A DNA stretch of 64,000 bases from Ruminiclostridium papyrosolvens C7 (GCF_000421965.1 NZ_ATAY01000094.1:1-64000), one strand, 5' to 3'. Positions 45,772-54,475 are shown, counted from the first letter of the stretch. Program-made: numbers and translations. The notes: generated by a model from the letters alone, not told the origin.

Positions 45772-46584
45772 TTATGTTGGGTATCCCCATCGTACAATTA
45801 CTAAGCCAGAACCACCAGTACCTCCAGTACCTCTGGAACTGGCACAGCCACCACCACCTCCTCCTCCACCATAGCCGCCACCACCTGGACCACCAGGTGA
45901 ACCTACGGTGCCTGAACCGTTAGTGCCAGCAATACCCGATCCTTCGATAAAGGATGAAGCTCCAGGATCACCGGAATTACTACCTGTGGAGCCAGTCCCA
46001 CCAGCACCTCCAGCACCACCACCCGCATGGACTCTACCCCAAAAATCCGTTGTTGGTGTCCCTTGTCCAGTACCATTAGATCCTGCACCAGAGCTACCGC
46101 CACTAGAATAGGAGGCTGGAGTTCCATTACCCCCATTGGAACCTGCAACACCACCACAAGAGAAATAGCTACTGGTACAATACATTCCTCCTCCACCAGC
46201 ACTTCCTCCATTACCTCCATTGCTAGAGGTAGCTCCATAACCACCAGCAGCCGAAGTTAAATTAGGATAAGTACTATTACCTCCATTGACTCCTGCTGAG
46301 CCTCCTGAACCAACATAAATAGTATTTGTTCCTGGTGGATCTACGTTATAATATGTTTTTGTATAGCCGCCACCACCACCTCCTCCACCTACAAGAAAGA
46401 CATCTACTTTCTTAGGTAATCTATCTATGAAAGTTAATTTACCAGAGGTATAACATTCAATATAACCTTTGGTAGGGCCTTCCGATACGATCTTACATGA
46501 ACCTGTATATTCAACTTTTACTGGGGTGCCTTGTCACTTATCACTTTTTGGTCTTACGAAACTTTCACCAAAGCTTCTACCCAT
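45772..46584 (-). pseudogene. Glycine-rich tail fibre/adhesin with an in-frame TGA
   Basis: ATG 46584 overlaps the stop of the upstream gene (TAATG) and starts MGRSFGESFVRPKSDK, followed at once by TGA (46534-46536). The same frame is then open for 254 codons to 45772: GTPVKVEYTGSCKIVSEGPT, a beta strand segment, GGGGGGGGYT and a long Gly/Ser-rich region ending GGSGLVIVRWGYPT. The structure and ending are typical of glycine-rich phage receptor-binding proteins and adhesins. The stop would abolish translation unless read through. No good internal start was found before ATG 46185. Confidence 0.65.
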
Positions 46585-47039
46585 TAATAATCGCCTCCCA
46601 TAAAGGTTACGGAATAACCCGAAGCAACTGTCGTACCTAAGGATACATATATTTTTTCTCTACTTTTTAAAGCAGGGGGTAATACTCCATTACCATCGTT
46701 GGCATAGTTGATTGGTAATAGTACCGTGTCCACTCCTGTGATAGCAGCTGTCTGAGCTGTTGAAGCTGCTAATGCTACCTCATGAATTAGTATAAAATTC
46801 ACCTCTGCTGTGCCTTGTCCATCATTCCAATAAATTCTCAATACTGAAGCAACATTACTTCCAAGGGCCCTTATCTTAATAGCATCCACTCTTGTACCAT
46901 TAGTACCGCCAGTAGCTAAAACCATCCCATTTGTTAGAGGAGCTTTTATATTTGTATCAGCAGTTTGTATATATACACCTGATGTATTAGGACTTGCAGG
47001 ATAAATTGGTATTGTATTTGCTGGCATATTATAATGCAC
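46584..47039 (-). CDS. Phage tail-region structural protein (unknown)
   Basis: 151 residues, rich in Ala/Thr/Ile: TIPIYPASPNTSGVYIQTAD, then SNVASVLRIYWNDGQG and a C-terminal LGTTVASGYSVTFMGGDY. It is predicted to be an all-beta structural protein. Its start overlaps the end of the upstream baseplate-type gene and its end overlaps the fibre start, indicating tight co-translation. Likely a fibre or baseplate component. Confidence 0.6.
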   Translation of the reverse strand: MHYNMPANTIPIYPASPNTSGVYIQTADTNIKAPLTNGMVLATGGTNGTRVDAIKIRALGSNVASVLRIYWNDGQGTAEVNFILIHEVALAASTAQTAAITGVDTVLLPINYANDGNGVLPPALKSREKIYVSLGTTVASGYSVTFMGGDY

Positions 47040-47757
47040 CTCCTATATTTTTATATGCGTTTAAAATTGCTGCTACATTGGGCATATCCCACAAATGTGC
47101 CTCAAATTCTGTTTTGGTTACAAGATTACTTGTGTCCTTTATTTGTTCAAACCAGCCTTTCCATTCTCTATAGAAATCTCCATCTGGCTCTGAGGTTTTG
47201 CTGTTCATCCATGCTTCAAACCTGTTATATATTTCTGTTGTATTAACCTGGTCAAACAAATGTGTAACAAGCCCGCAAACAGTATTGTCCAGCCTTTCAT
47301 CGGTGATTTGATAATCCTCGATATAGCTCTTTCCTGCAACAATTCTTACCTGAGCCAGAGATATTTCATAAATGTTATCGTTTCTCGTTAATTCCATTGG
47401 AGTTGGTTCCAAGGAGGGATTACCCTTTAGGATAAAGGCCTTTATATACCTGTTTTCCAGAGTTTTATCAAGGCGTATAATTACTCTGTCAATTCTGTCC
47501 AAGGCGGGGTCCGCCATATCATGCTCAAGATATAAATTCTCTGTGTCAAGCTTATACAAATATCCTTCAAGCCATGCGTATCCGGGTTTTATGTATACTT
47601 TCATATTTACTTTGTCTGTTCCAACCTTGAGGGTTTCCCCGCCGTTGAAAATACCGTTTCTTATAAACTGCCTGAAATATTCCGCAAATTCATCGGCAGT
47701 GTAATACCTTTCATCGGTTCCATCAATACTATCAAAAAATTTATAGCTTTCTGCCAC
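47029..47757 (-). CDS. Baseplate/receptor-binding protein, BppU/RBP N-terminal-like
   Basis: 242 residues from a GTG start after AGGAGG. The early part FFDSIDGTDERYYTADEFAE and RNGIFNGGETLKV is characteristic of the N-terminal module of Firmicutes siphovirus baseplate proteins. VYIKPGYAWLEGYLYKLD and RIDRVIIRLDKTLENRYIKA follow, with a C-terminal helix region (FEAWMNSKTSEPDGDFYREW) that links to fibres. It probably connects the distal tail to the receptor-binding parts. Confidence 0.7.
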   Translation of the reverse strand: MAESYKFFDSIDGTDERYYTADEFAEYFRQFIRNGIFNGGETLKVGTDKVNMKVYIKPGYAWLEGYLYKLDTENLYLEHDMADPALDRIDRVIIRLDKTLENRYIKAFILKGNPSLEPTPMELTRNDNIYEISLAQVRIVAGKSYIEDYQITDERLDNTVCGLVTHLFDQVNTTEIYNRFEAWMNSKTSEPDGDFYREWKGWFEQIKDTSNLVTKTEFEAHLWDMPNVAAILNAYKNIGGAL

Positions 47758-47832
47758 CTGTCAACCTCCTGTCATAAGCCAATATAACTGTTTTTCCACT
47801 TTTTGTACTTTGGTATTTTATTTAATACAAAA

Positions 47833-47859
47833 ACTGCATATCTTTATGAGATATGCAGT
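47833..47859 (-). terminator. Terminator of the insert gene
   Basis: ACTGCATATCT (47833-47843) and AGATATGCAGT (47849-47859) make a perfect 11-base stem with a five-base loop, 21 bases past the leftward gene's stop. Confidence 0.65.
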
Positions 47860-47880
47860 GCGAAAAGTTCAACATCTTAA

Positions 47881-48285
47881 TTACCTTCCAATAAACATAT
47901 TTCTGCTAAATGGGCTCCAGTTTTCTCCTCTATAACCAGTCATCCCTTCTAAATTAACAAAACAAGGGAGCACTGTATACATGATACCAGCCATTGCATT
48001 AACCCTAAATGTCATGATGTATCTCATCCTCGAATTGTCAGCAGGTGTTATTCTTGCCATATTAGGGCGTATTGCATTATCTGCTGTTAGAGCTTCTTTC
48101 ATTCCTACGCTTGCTATACCAACAGGACCCATATTACTTCTAATCCAATAATTTGAAACATTTGTTGCTGATGCTAAATCAGTTCGCTGATCATATGTCA
48201 TTAAAATCTGGTTTGGTGCAATTTGTCTAGCCTCCATTATAATTGGATGAGGTATCATCTCTCTTTCCGGATAAAAACTTAACAT
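47881..48285 (-). CDS. Unknown protein with its own promoter (moron-like)
   Basis: 134 residues from ATG 48285, eight bases after GGGGG. It is soluble and predicted beta-rich: MEARQIAPNQILMTYDQRTD, SNYWIRSNMGPVGIASVGMK and an aromatic ending NWSPFSRNMFIGR. No family was recognised firmly. A sigma-A-type promoter directly upstream and a terminator directly downstream make it a self-contained unit inside the tail operon, the hallmark of phage morons. It could be a host-directed gene expressed during lysogeny, or a structural protein with extra regulation. Confidence 0.6.
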   Translation of the reverse strand: MLSFYPEREMIPHPIIMEARQIAPNQILMTYDQRTDLASATNVSNYWIRSNMGPVGIASVGMKEALTADNAIRPNMARITPADNSRMRYIMTFRVNAMAGIMYTVLPCFVNLEGMTGYRGENWSPFSRNMFIGR

Positions 48286-48325
48286 TTTTAAAACCCCCAC
48301 ATATCTACAAAATAGTTAATACCAT

Positions 48326-48354
48326 ATTATAAAATATGTGGCTTAACCTGTTTA
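48326..48354 (-). promoter_or_regulatory. Promoter of the insert gene
   Basis: TAAACA (48349-48354) and TATAAT (48326-48331) on the minus strand have a 17-base spacer. The -10 element lies 41 bases before the ATG at 48285. Confidence 0.6.
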
Positions 48355-48385
48355 TGTTAACTTTCTTTTTTCTGGATATAGGCTT

Positions 48386-49237
48386 TTATATCCCAATATA
48401 TCTGTTCTTCCACTTTATCTGTACCTTGGTGTTGATACTGTCATTGTTGCTGTTATAGCTTACTATGTTCTCCCCGGGAACGAGCTGCCAAAAGGTGCTG
48501 TTTAAATCAATGTAGTGAAAGGCATTATTTCCGTTGATTAAAACATGCTTTTCTCCGAAGGCTGTAGAAATACTAAGTACATCATTTTCCTCCAGCTCAC
48601 GATTAATCCTTATATATTCTCCTGTAGTTTCATTGGTCACCATTGGATTCACAGCCGGACCCTTTATTTCAATATTGACCGGGGCAGAAACATCACCGGA
48701 GTTGATCGCCCTTCTCTGAAACCCTCTGCTAGAGAAGGCAGTGGGAAAAGTGGTCTTAAACTTTAAGCCCCCAACTATATATGAAAGCTCTTTGCCTTCA
48801 TAAAATGTATCAAGCCAAAAGGGTTGATGGCATAATAAAGTAATTAAAAACTTCTGATACCCGACACCCTTACTACCCTGCTTTCCTGGAAAGACAGGAG
48901 TAGATTGAGCTATTCCCTTTATCTCCTTTACAATACTCCTGTTGATATATGTAATTGTGACTTCACCAAGTTTCGGATTTAGTACCTCCTGCATTTTTCG
49001 TCTGGCATTTAATAATTCGTTAGGGTTTCTTCTGGTTAATATGGTACCTTCTATTATCAACTCCCTTTCCTCCAAGGTATTACCGATATATCCGGAACCG
49101 TCCTGCCCGGGTGACTTCTGACTTTCAATGGTCACCTGGACCTCAGATGCGCCATCCAAAGTTTCAAGGAAGAATGGGGCCTTATTACAAAGAGTAATAC
49201 TGTCTCCTCTTTGATTTGTTATTATCAGCTTCTGCAA
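48386..49237 (-). CDS. Distal tail protein (Dit-like, Sipho_tail family)
   Basis: About 283 residues from TTG 49237, six bases after AGGAGGTG (an ATG at 49258 overlaps the tape-measure end). LQKLIITNQRGDSITLCNKA and QKSPGQDGSGYIGNTLEERE are typical of the Dit N-terminal domain. The C-terminal half has PVNIEIKGPAVNPMVTNETT and ends with NTKVQIKWKNRYIGI, a galectin-like beta domain. Dit forms the hub joining tail tube and baseplate. It directly follows the tape measure gene. Confidence 0.8.
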   Translation of the reverse strand: MQKLIITNQRGDSITLCNKAPFFLETLDGASEVQVTIESQKSPGQDGSGYIGNTLEERELIIEGTILTRRNPNELLNARRKMQEVLNPKLGEVTITYINRSIVKEIKGIAQSTPVFPGKQGSKGVGYQKFLITLLCHQPFWLDTFYEGKELSYIVGGLKFKTTFPTAFSSRGFQRRAINSGDVSAPVNIEIKGPAVNPMVTNETTGEYIRINRELEENDVLSISTAFGEKHVLINGNNAFHYIDLNSTFWQLVPGENIVSYNSNNDSINTKVQIKWKNRYIGI

Positions 49238-49247
49238 GGCACACCTC

Positions 49248-51566
49248 CTACCATTCAAGGGCCATCTGTCTCGATGTATTTTTGATTTGCCTTGCTATTT
49301 CCGAGGGAGTCAGCGGAGTAGGACTGTTTATTGTAATGTTCTGGATGATTTCATTACCATAAGACGACATATTATTACTCCCGACCGGAACAAACACATT
49401 TTCATTTAAACCAGTATTTGTTCCGCTAATGGAAGCCAATATATCGGATTTGCTTATATTAAAATCAGTAGGTATTGCCTTTTTCATGTCTCGTTCTATA
49501 TCAGCCATTGTTCTTATAAAGCCTACCCCCAGGCCCTTACTCATATTTGCGCCGATATCAGCAAAAACCGTAGAAGGCGAATGTATACCCAGCAACCCCT
49601 TAACATTACCTACAATTCCTCCAACAAAACCGCTGATCTTACCCTCAATCCAACCTGCCATCCCGGTAATACCTTCCCACAGTCCCTTTACTATGTTTTT
49701 ACCAATCTCAACAATTGACACAACGGCTTGTCCAATACCCACCAAAATCGCAGTCACTATCTGTGGAAGCTGTGCAACCAATAAAGGTACTGCCTTAATA
49801 AGCCCCATGGAAAGTTCGTATGTGAAGTTCGAACCCACTTCAATTATCTTGGGGAGATTTTGGGTTATAAAGTTGATAATCGACGATATTATTTTAGGAA
49901 GTGCCTTTATAAGTGCTGGAAGTGAATCAATTAAACCCTTTGCAAGACCATCAATGATTTTAAAGGCTGCATCCAGAATCTTGTCCATGTTTTGTAAAAT
50001 GGTTCCTACTATTAAAAGAACTGCATCCACAACAGAAGGTATCAGCTTGGGCAGTGCTTCTCCGATTCCATTTGCAAGAGTTATTACCATTTGTATTGCA
50101 CCTTCAACCAAGGCAGGCAGATTTTCTATTATGCCATCCAGCAGTGCTACAACAAGCTTAAGTGCTCCATCTGTTATGGCTGGCAATGCATCTATCAGGC
50201 CCTTAAGGAGGGTCATTACAATTGAAACGGCCGCATTGATTATTGCCGGAAGATTATTTAATATTGCACCTCCAATTGAGGTTACTATATCAAGTCCCAG
50301 TTGGATTAATTTAGGCAGGTTCTCCATTATTGTGCTTGCAATGCCCCCAACTGTTTCACCGATAACGGCTGATATCTTGCTCCAATCACCTCCGGCTTTA
50401 TTTAATCCTCTTGCAAAGTTACCAAGTAAGGTAACTCCATCATCAGCCAGTATTTGAAGCTGGGGCAGTAATACCATCCCCAGTACATTTTTAGCCCCTT
50501 CGGCTCCACCTTTTAGTCTCTGAACACTATCATCAAACTTTCCGAGTGCAGACAAAGAGTCATCACTCATAACAACACCCATTTGCCTGGCCTCTTCCGT
50601 CAATGCCGCGATTCCATCAGAGCCCTGAGCAATAAGCGGATTTAAATCCTGTGCGGATTTTCCGAATATCTGCATGGCAAGAGCATCCCGTTCTGTTTCA
50701 TTTGAGATTTTCCCCAAAGTATCAATAGCTTCCCAATAGACTGTGCCGCTATCTCTTAACTGTCCATTGCTGTCTGTTACGGAAATGCCTAGCTTATTAT
50801 ATGCCTCAGCAAACTTAGCCGATCCGTCTCTGGCATTTGACATGGACTTTACCTGCTTTGCCATTGAACCTGTAAGAGTATCCAAAGACACATCCACCAA
50901 CTCCGCAGCGTATTTATATGCCTGAAGGCTCTCAGTGGACATGCCTGTAACTGTGGACATTGTTAAAATATCATCTGCATATGAGGAGGCATTAACCGAC
51001 ATTTCAATCAATGCCTTTCCTGCACCGGAAGCAGCGGCACCTATTCCTACAAGTGCTGCACCCATTGCCACACCGATTCCCTTTAAAACACCGCCTAGCT
51101 TTTCAAAGCGGTTTCCCGCGTTATCTGCCGTATCCGCTGTCTTCTTAACTTCCCTGTCAAACTCACTGACCTTGTTCTCCGCTTCATCAAAGCCGCTACC
51201 TGTAGTATTCAGAGCCTTATTATTATCCTCCAGCTCCTTTACCATATTGTTAAGGTCTGCATTTGCATTGTTAAGCTGAATCTGCCATGCTCGAGTTCGC
51301 TTATCATTCTCGCCAAAGGAGGTGGCTGCATTCAGCAATGCTTTTTCAAGGGTAGCTACCTTTTCCTTCTGAGTATCTATCTCCTTGTTAAGCACTTGAT
51401 TTCTTGCAGTTAATGCATCAATTGATTTATCCTGCCTATCAAATTGTGAGGAAACAAGGTTCATCTCAGAGCCCAAGACCTTAAAGCTCTGATTTATATC
51501 CTTTAGTGCATCCTTGAACTCCTTTTCACCTTCAATGCCTATTTTCAAGCCAAAATTGTCTGCCAG
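49248..51566 (-). CDS. Tail tape measure protein
   Basis: About 772 residues. The N-terminus ADNFGLKIGIEGEKEFKDAL, a coiled coil (LTARNQVLNKEIDTQKEKVA), the TMP domain around SYADDILTMSTVTGMSTESL, a hydrophobic middle of repeats of the type NLPALVEGAIQMVITLANGI, and a C-terminal VKGLLGIHSPSTVF motif are all standard. The family start M-A-D-N-F-G aligns with a CTG at 51566, seven bases after AGGAGG. The frame also has GTG 51608 and ATG 51596, but those fall in a terminator-like hairpin without a site. It sets tail length and helps DNA passage. Confidence 0.85.
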   Translation of the reverse strand: MADNFGLKIGIEGEKEFKDALKDINQSFKVLGSEMNLVSSQFDRQDKSIDALTARNQVLNKEIDTQKEKVATLEKALLNAATSFGENDKRTRAWQIQLNNANADLNNMVKELEDNNKALNTTGSGFDEAENKVSEFDREVKKTADTADNAGNRFEKLGGVLKGIGVAMGAALVGIGAAASGAGKALIEMSVNASSYADDILTMSTVTGMSTESLQAYKYAAELVDVSLDTLTGSMAKQVKSMSNARDGSAKFAEAYNKLGISVTDSNGQLRDSGTVYWEAIDTLGKISNETERDALAMQIFGKSAQDLNPLIAQGSDGIAALTEEARQMGVVMSDDSLSALGKFDDSVQRLKGGAEGAKNVLGMVLLPQLQILADDGVTLLGNFARGLNKAGGDWSKISAVIGETVGGIASTIMENLPKLIQLGLDIVTSIGGAILNNLPAIINAAVSIVMTLLKGLIDALPAITDGALKLVVALLDGIIENLPALVEGAIQMVITLANGIGEALPKLIPSVVDAVLLIVGTILQNMDKILDAAFKIIDGLAKGLIDSLPALIKALPKIISSIINFITQNLPKIIEVGSNFTYELSMGLIKAVPLLVAQLPQIVTAILVGIGQAVVSIVEIGKNIVKGLWEGITGMAGWIEGKISGFVGGIVGNVKGLLGIHSPSTVFADIGANMSKGLGVGFIRTMADIERDMKKAIPTDFNISKSDILASISGTNTGLNENVFVPVGSNNMSSYGNEIIQNITINSPTPLTPSEIARQIKNTSRQMALEW

Positions 51567-51600
51567 TATACCACCTCCTTCCTGGATTTTGGGCATAAGA

Positions 51601-51625
51601 AAAGACACTCTGTTAAAGAGAGTGC
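51601..51625 (-). terminator. Stem-loop just upstream of the tape measure gene
   Basis: CACTCT pairs with AGAGTG across a seven-base loop and is followed by TTTTCTT on the minus strand. It lies between the tail chaperone/insert and the tape measure start. Confidence 0.5.
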
Positions 51626-51762
51626 CTGTAAAAATTTAAAACCTATTAAGATAATGTACATTATAAAACGATTGCAAAATTACTTTTACACTTCAAACTT
51701 ATACTGTACTGTTAACTAATCGAAATTGTTACCAATTTGATACTCTTTCTGTTTTTATTTAA

Positions 51763-51771
51763 TGGTATAAT
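51763..51771 (+). promoter_or_regulatory. Extended -10 promoter of the lipoprotein gene
   Basis: TGGTATAAT (51763-51771) is a TGn-extended -10 element 38 bases before the rightward start codon. No strong -35 was found, as is usual for extended -10 promoters. Confidence 0.6.
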
Positions 51772-51809
51772 ATGTAAATACTATGTTTTTGCATAAAGGA
51801 GCTGATTAA

Positions 51810-52370
51810 ATGAAAAAAGCTATTTCATTGGTTGTTGCAATTATACTCACAGTAATATCGGTTTCATGTACTTATCAAGGAGAAGATAATAAAAAAAGTT
51901 TGAATAGCAAAGAGGTCTCAAAAAGCACTGCTACTGTATCTTTGTCAAGTTCATCTAACGTAAAATTTGAATACTTTTTTAGAGGTTTTGTTACTTTAGT
52001 AGGGAATGACAAAATCAGTAATTATCCACGTGATCCATGGATAATAGAGACAGATGCTGACTGGCATGATTTTATGGATAAATATGTACCAGGGGCTCGT
52101 TATTTAGTATCCGTAGATTATTCAAAAGAAAGTCTTATATTTAGTCCTTTCTTCCCAGCGCAAGCCCCGTATTCCTACGGTACTGATATAAAAACATTTA
52201 CTGTAGAAGATAAAGAATTTATACCGAAATATATTAAACATGAAAATGGAACAATAAATGATATATGTGTACAGAATATTGATGATATACTTCATGTTTT
52301 TGTAAACATAGTAAAAGTAAATAAAAAAGATATCCCAACAGATATCTCAAACAAATATCATAAAGATTGA
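51810..52370 (+). CDS. Lipoprotein encoded against the tail operon (moron-like)
   Basis: 186 residues with a lipoprotein signal (MKKAISLVVAIILTVISVSC, Cys20) and a Ser/Thr-rich linker. The compact C-terminal domain has GFVTLVGNDKISNYPRDPWI and YFPGAR-like turns, and lacks a recognised family. AAAGGAG lies 8 bases before the ATG and an extended -10 promoter lies 38 bases upstream. It is the only clear plus-strand gene of the prophage and separates the tail chaperone from the tape measure gene. Prophage lipoproteins in such positions, for example Ltp of Streptococcus phage TP-J34, block DNA entry of related phages. That role here is inference. Confidence 0.7.
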   Translation: MKKAISLVVAIILTVISVSCTYQGEDNKKSLNSKEVSKSTATVSLSSSSNVKFEYFFRGFVTLVGNDKISNYPRDPWIIETDADWHDFMDKYVPGARYLVSVDYSKESLIFSPFFPAQAPYSYGTDIKTFTVEDKEFIPKYIKHENGTINDICVQNIDDILHVFVNIVKVNKKDIPTDISNKYHKD

Positions 52371-52476
52371 TTTTTTAATATGTAATTCGTTACACAAAAG
52401 ACGCCTATAAATGGGCATTAGCCTACCAAGTATACAAAACAATATATCACATTTGTAAAAATCTTGATATAGATTG

Positions 52477-52686
52477 CTAAACACCAAAAGGAATTACATC
52501 ATCAATAAACAGCTCTCTTTTCGGTTTAGCCAAACCATTAAACTGCTTGTGAATTTCCCATTGGTCCAGAAGTCCTCCAATGGGCATCAGCCAGACCTCG
52601 GCTTCATTTCTTCTTAGCTGTGTTACTCCATAATAAATAAGCCGGGCAAACAATTCTTCATCGCTTACCCGACTGACATGTTTTTT
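52477..52686 (-). CDS. Tail assembly chaperone, gpT-like part (reached by -1 frameshift)
   Basis: An open frame without its own start reads HVSRVSDEELFARLIYYGVT, EAEVWLMPIGGLLDQWEIHK and FIDDVIPFGV, ending at TAG 52477. It joins the upstream gpG frame at the slippery A-AAA-AAC. That gives a fusion of about 190 residues, as in lambda gpG-T and many siphoviruses. This second part would guide tail-tube subunits onto the tape measure protein. Confidence 0.75.
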   Translation of the reverse strand, partial: KKHVSRVSDEELFARLIYYGVTQLRRNEAEVWLMPIGGLLDQWEIHKQFNGLAKPKRELFIDDVIPFGV

Positions 52687-53051
52687 GTGCTGCTCTCCTC
52701 CGATTCGATGTACCTTTTGGTTCCCCTGTACATTGCTTCCATAATCACTTCTTTATATGCTGTAAGCTCAATAGGTGAGGTCAAAAGTTCTACTTCTTCC
52801 TCAGTCAGAAGCTCTCTTCTGTCATTTTTGTTCTGTAAATTGTGTATAAGCACACCTTGATTTGCCAATAGTGTAATAAGCCAGACTATTTCATCCAATG
52901 CCATTTCAAAGCTTTCTGATTTCATAAGTTTCTCGCCTAAGTTTTCAAGTCCTCCATACCTCTTGGCTATTTCCTTTGTTGCCTTGGTAGTCAGAATAAG
53001 TTGATACTCCATACCGCTTATTTCTATTAGGCTGCTGCGTTCATCCTCCAT
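52665..53051 (-). CDS. Tail assembly chaperone, gpG-like
   Basis: 128 residues from ATG 53051, eight bases after GGAGG (an ATG five codons upstream overlaps the site). SGMEYQLILTTKATKEIAKR and a helical middle ending MYRGTKRYIESEESS match the gpG-type chaperones that lie between major tail protein and tape measure. The frame ends just after the slippery heptamer. It keeps the tape measure protein soluble before tail assembly. Confidence 0.8.
   Translation of the reverse strand: MEDERSSLIEISGMEYQLILTTKATKEIAKRYGGLENLGEKLMKSESFEMALDEIVWLITLLANQGVLIHNLQNKNDRRELLTEEEVELLTSPIELTAYKEVIMEAMYRGTKRYIESEESSTKNMSVG
52680..52686 (-). promoter_or_regulatory. -1 ribosomal frameshift site A-AAA-AAC
   Basis: The zero frame reads ACA AAA AAC ATG; slipping back one base gives AAA AAA CAT and opens the gpT-like frame. 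The heptamer is a classical slippery sequence and sits four codons before the gpG stop. Confidence 0.8.
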
Positions 53052-53109
53052 TTTAACTTCCTCCATTAAAAATACATATATACATATATAATAGTAGTAA
53101 ATTATTTAG

Positions 53110-53700
53110 TTACGGTGCTTCTGTAAATACAGGCTCGTAAACCTTTGTAAACCATGAGCTTATTATTGTCCCGGTAACCCCTGTATCATCCTCACTCACC
53201 TCTGCCTTCCATGGATGATTGCCTCTTTCATCAAGCTTATTTCTTCTCATTACCGTTCCCTCAATTGTCGGTGTCTGAAAAGAAATGCTATCTCCTTTTG
53301 TTTGAAGGTTTGTTGCAGGAATACCGAATTTGACTCTAAACAGCCAGAAATACCGGTACTTTCCGTTTGCCTTCTTTGCTCTGAAGCCAATTGCTACAGG
53401 TGAACCGCCATCCTCACTGGTGGAGATTAATACCTTGTTGTCATCCAGAATCGCACCTGTTAGGTCTTCCGCTGCAGTCATTCCGATATCATCTATTCCA
53501 AGGGACAGCTTGCCGCTTTTGAATTCCTTTACCACCTCAGCCGCACCATCGTCTGCATATAGTACGGCTTCCGCAAGCTCAACGGATAAATCAGCTTTTA
53601 TTGCTTTTGCCAGTGGTATTGGGATTGCATATGTTTCTATACCATCTACATCCTCAGTTATTTTTGAATAGTAAAGCCTATCCAGCCCAATTGTTGCCAT
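53110..53700 (-). CDS. Major tail protein (phi13/TUD type)
   Basis: 196 residues. The beginning IGLDRLYYSKITEDVDGIET and LAKAIKADLSVELAEAVLYA, then LLGIDDIGMTAAED-like and GFRAKKANGKYRYFWLFRVK segments, match the phi13 family of tail tube proteins. Position after the tail completion gene and before the chaperone fits. It polymerises into the tail tube. Confidence 0.85.
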   Translation of the reverse strand: MATIGLDRLYYSKITEDVDGIETYAIPIPLAKAIKADLSVELAEAVLYADDGAAEVVKEFKSGKLSLGIDDIGMTAAEDLTGAILDDNKVLISTSEDGGSPVAIGFRAKKANGKYRYFWLFRVKFGIPATNLQTKGDSISFQTPTIEGTVMRRNKLDERGNHPWKAEVSEDDTGVTGTIISSWFTKVYEPVFTEAP

Positions 53701-54047
53701 TAAATATCCTCCGTAAATAAATTTTCCACCGCTACATCTATCGCATAGTGGTGGAATTTTGTTGCTGCTTCATATTCGACGTATCGCCTATCCGTTATAG
53801 TGAACTCGGCTGTTATCAATTGCTTTAATATTTTGTCAATTAAATCAAGGTAATTCCCCTTAATATACACAGCCAGCTCCATTTCGTTAATTTCAGCAAG
53901 AGGCCTGTCATTTGCAAAAGCAGAGAAGGTATCTGCTATCGGTATTAACACTATATATTCACTTGCGGTTCTCACTGGATTTTCAACAAGGGTAATAGGA
54001 ATGTTAAGTAAAGCTAATGCCTTTATTATTTGCTGTGAAATACTCAT
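53700..54047 (-). CDS. Tail completion/terminator-type protein
   Basis: 115 residues, alpha/beta. IIKALALLNIPITLVENPVR at the start and EMELAVYIKGNYLDLIDKIL are in keeping with minor tail or tail-terminator proteins. It shares one base with the next gene and a four-base overlap with the previous one. Assignment is mostly by position between the HK97 gp10-like protein and the major tail protein. Confidence 0.6.
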   Translation of the reverse strand: MSISQQIIKALALLNIPITLVENPVRTASEYIVLIPIADTFSAFANDRPLAEINEMELAVYIKGNYLDLIDKILKQLITAEFTITDRRYVEYEAATKFHHYAIDVAVENLFTEDI

Positions 54048-54475
54048 AAAGCTTGAACCTCATCCTCCAAAGCCTTTTTCATTTCTTCTATGCAATTCTT
54101 TTTTGCTTTGGAGCCGCTTGGTTTTAGCCAAGGCCTTGCTACCTGATCTGACTTTCCGTGCTCCAGTACTGCCGCTTTCATTGCATTGGATACTCCCTTG
54201 GAGTCATTGCCCTCACAACCTACCTTTATCCCATAATTACCGTTGCTGTCTACAAAGGGCCGGGTTATTCTCAGGGATTTCAGAAGTTCTCCCTTGGCTT
54301 TTGAAGGTATCTTAGTCTCCTTGCCAATTGATGAAGATAGCTTTTCTTGGGCTGTTAAATATAAGGGCTGTGCTCCCCGTTCTAATACATGTTTTAATAC
54401 TGTATCGCTCTTGTCAGCCAGATTTGTCATTTTATTCAGCATTTCTTCAGGCAGCTTAAAGCTCACTTTGGCCAT
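54044..54475 (-). CDS. HK97 gp10-family protein
   Basis: 143 residues. VSFKLPEEMLNKMTNLADKS, TVLKHVLERGAQPLYLTAQE and HGKSDQVARPWLKPSGSKAK are hallmarks of the HK97 gp10 family (R-P-W-L-K-P at the C-terminal third). The protein belongs to the head-tail joining/tail completion step. Confidence 0.8.
   Translation of the reverse strand: MAKVSFKLPEEMLNKMTNLADKSDTVLKHVLERGAQPLYLTAQEKLSSSIGKETKIPSKAKGELLKSLRITRPFVDSNGNYGIKVGCEGNDSKGVSNAMKAAVLEHGKSDQVARPWLKPSGSKAKKNCIEEMKKALEDEVQAL

Noticed and set aside
45903..46260. Alternative frames through the glycine-rich fibre, both strands
   Set aside because: The GGN-rich codons leave all frames open. Only the frame with a fibre-like beginning and the ending GLVIVRWGYPT is sensible.
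49429..50457. 342-codon plus-strand ORF inside the tape measure gene
   Set aside because: A mirror of the repetitive hydrophobic tape measure coding sequence; no ribosome site and no plausible family.
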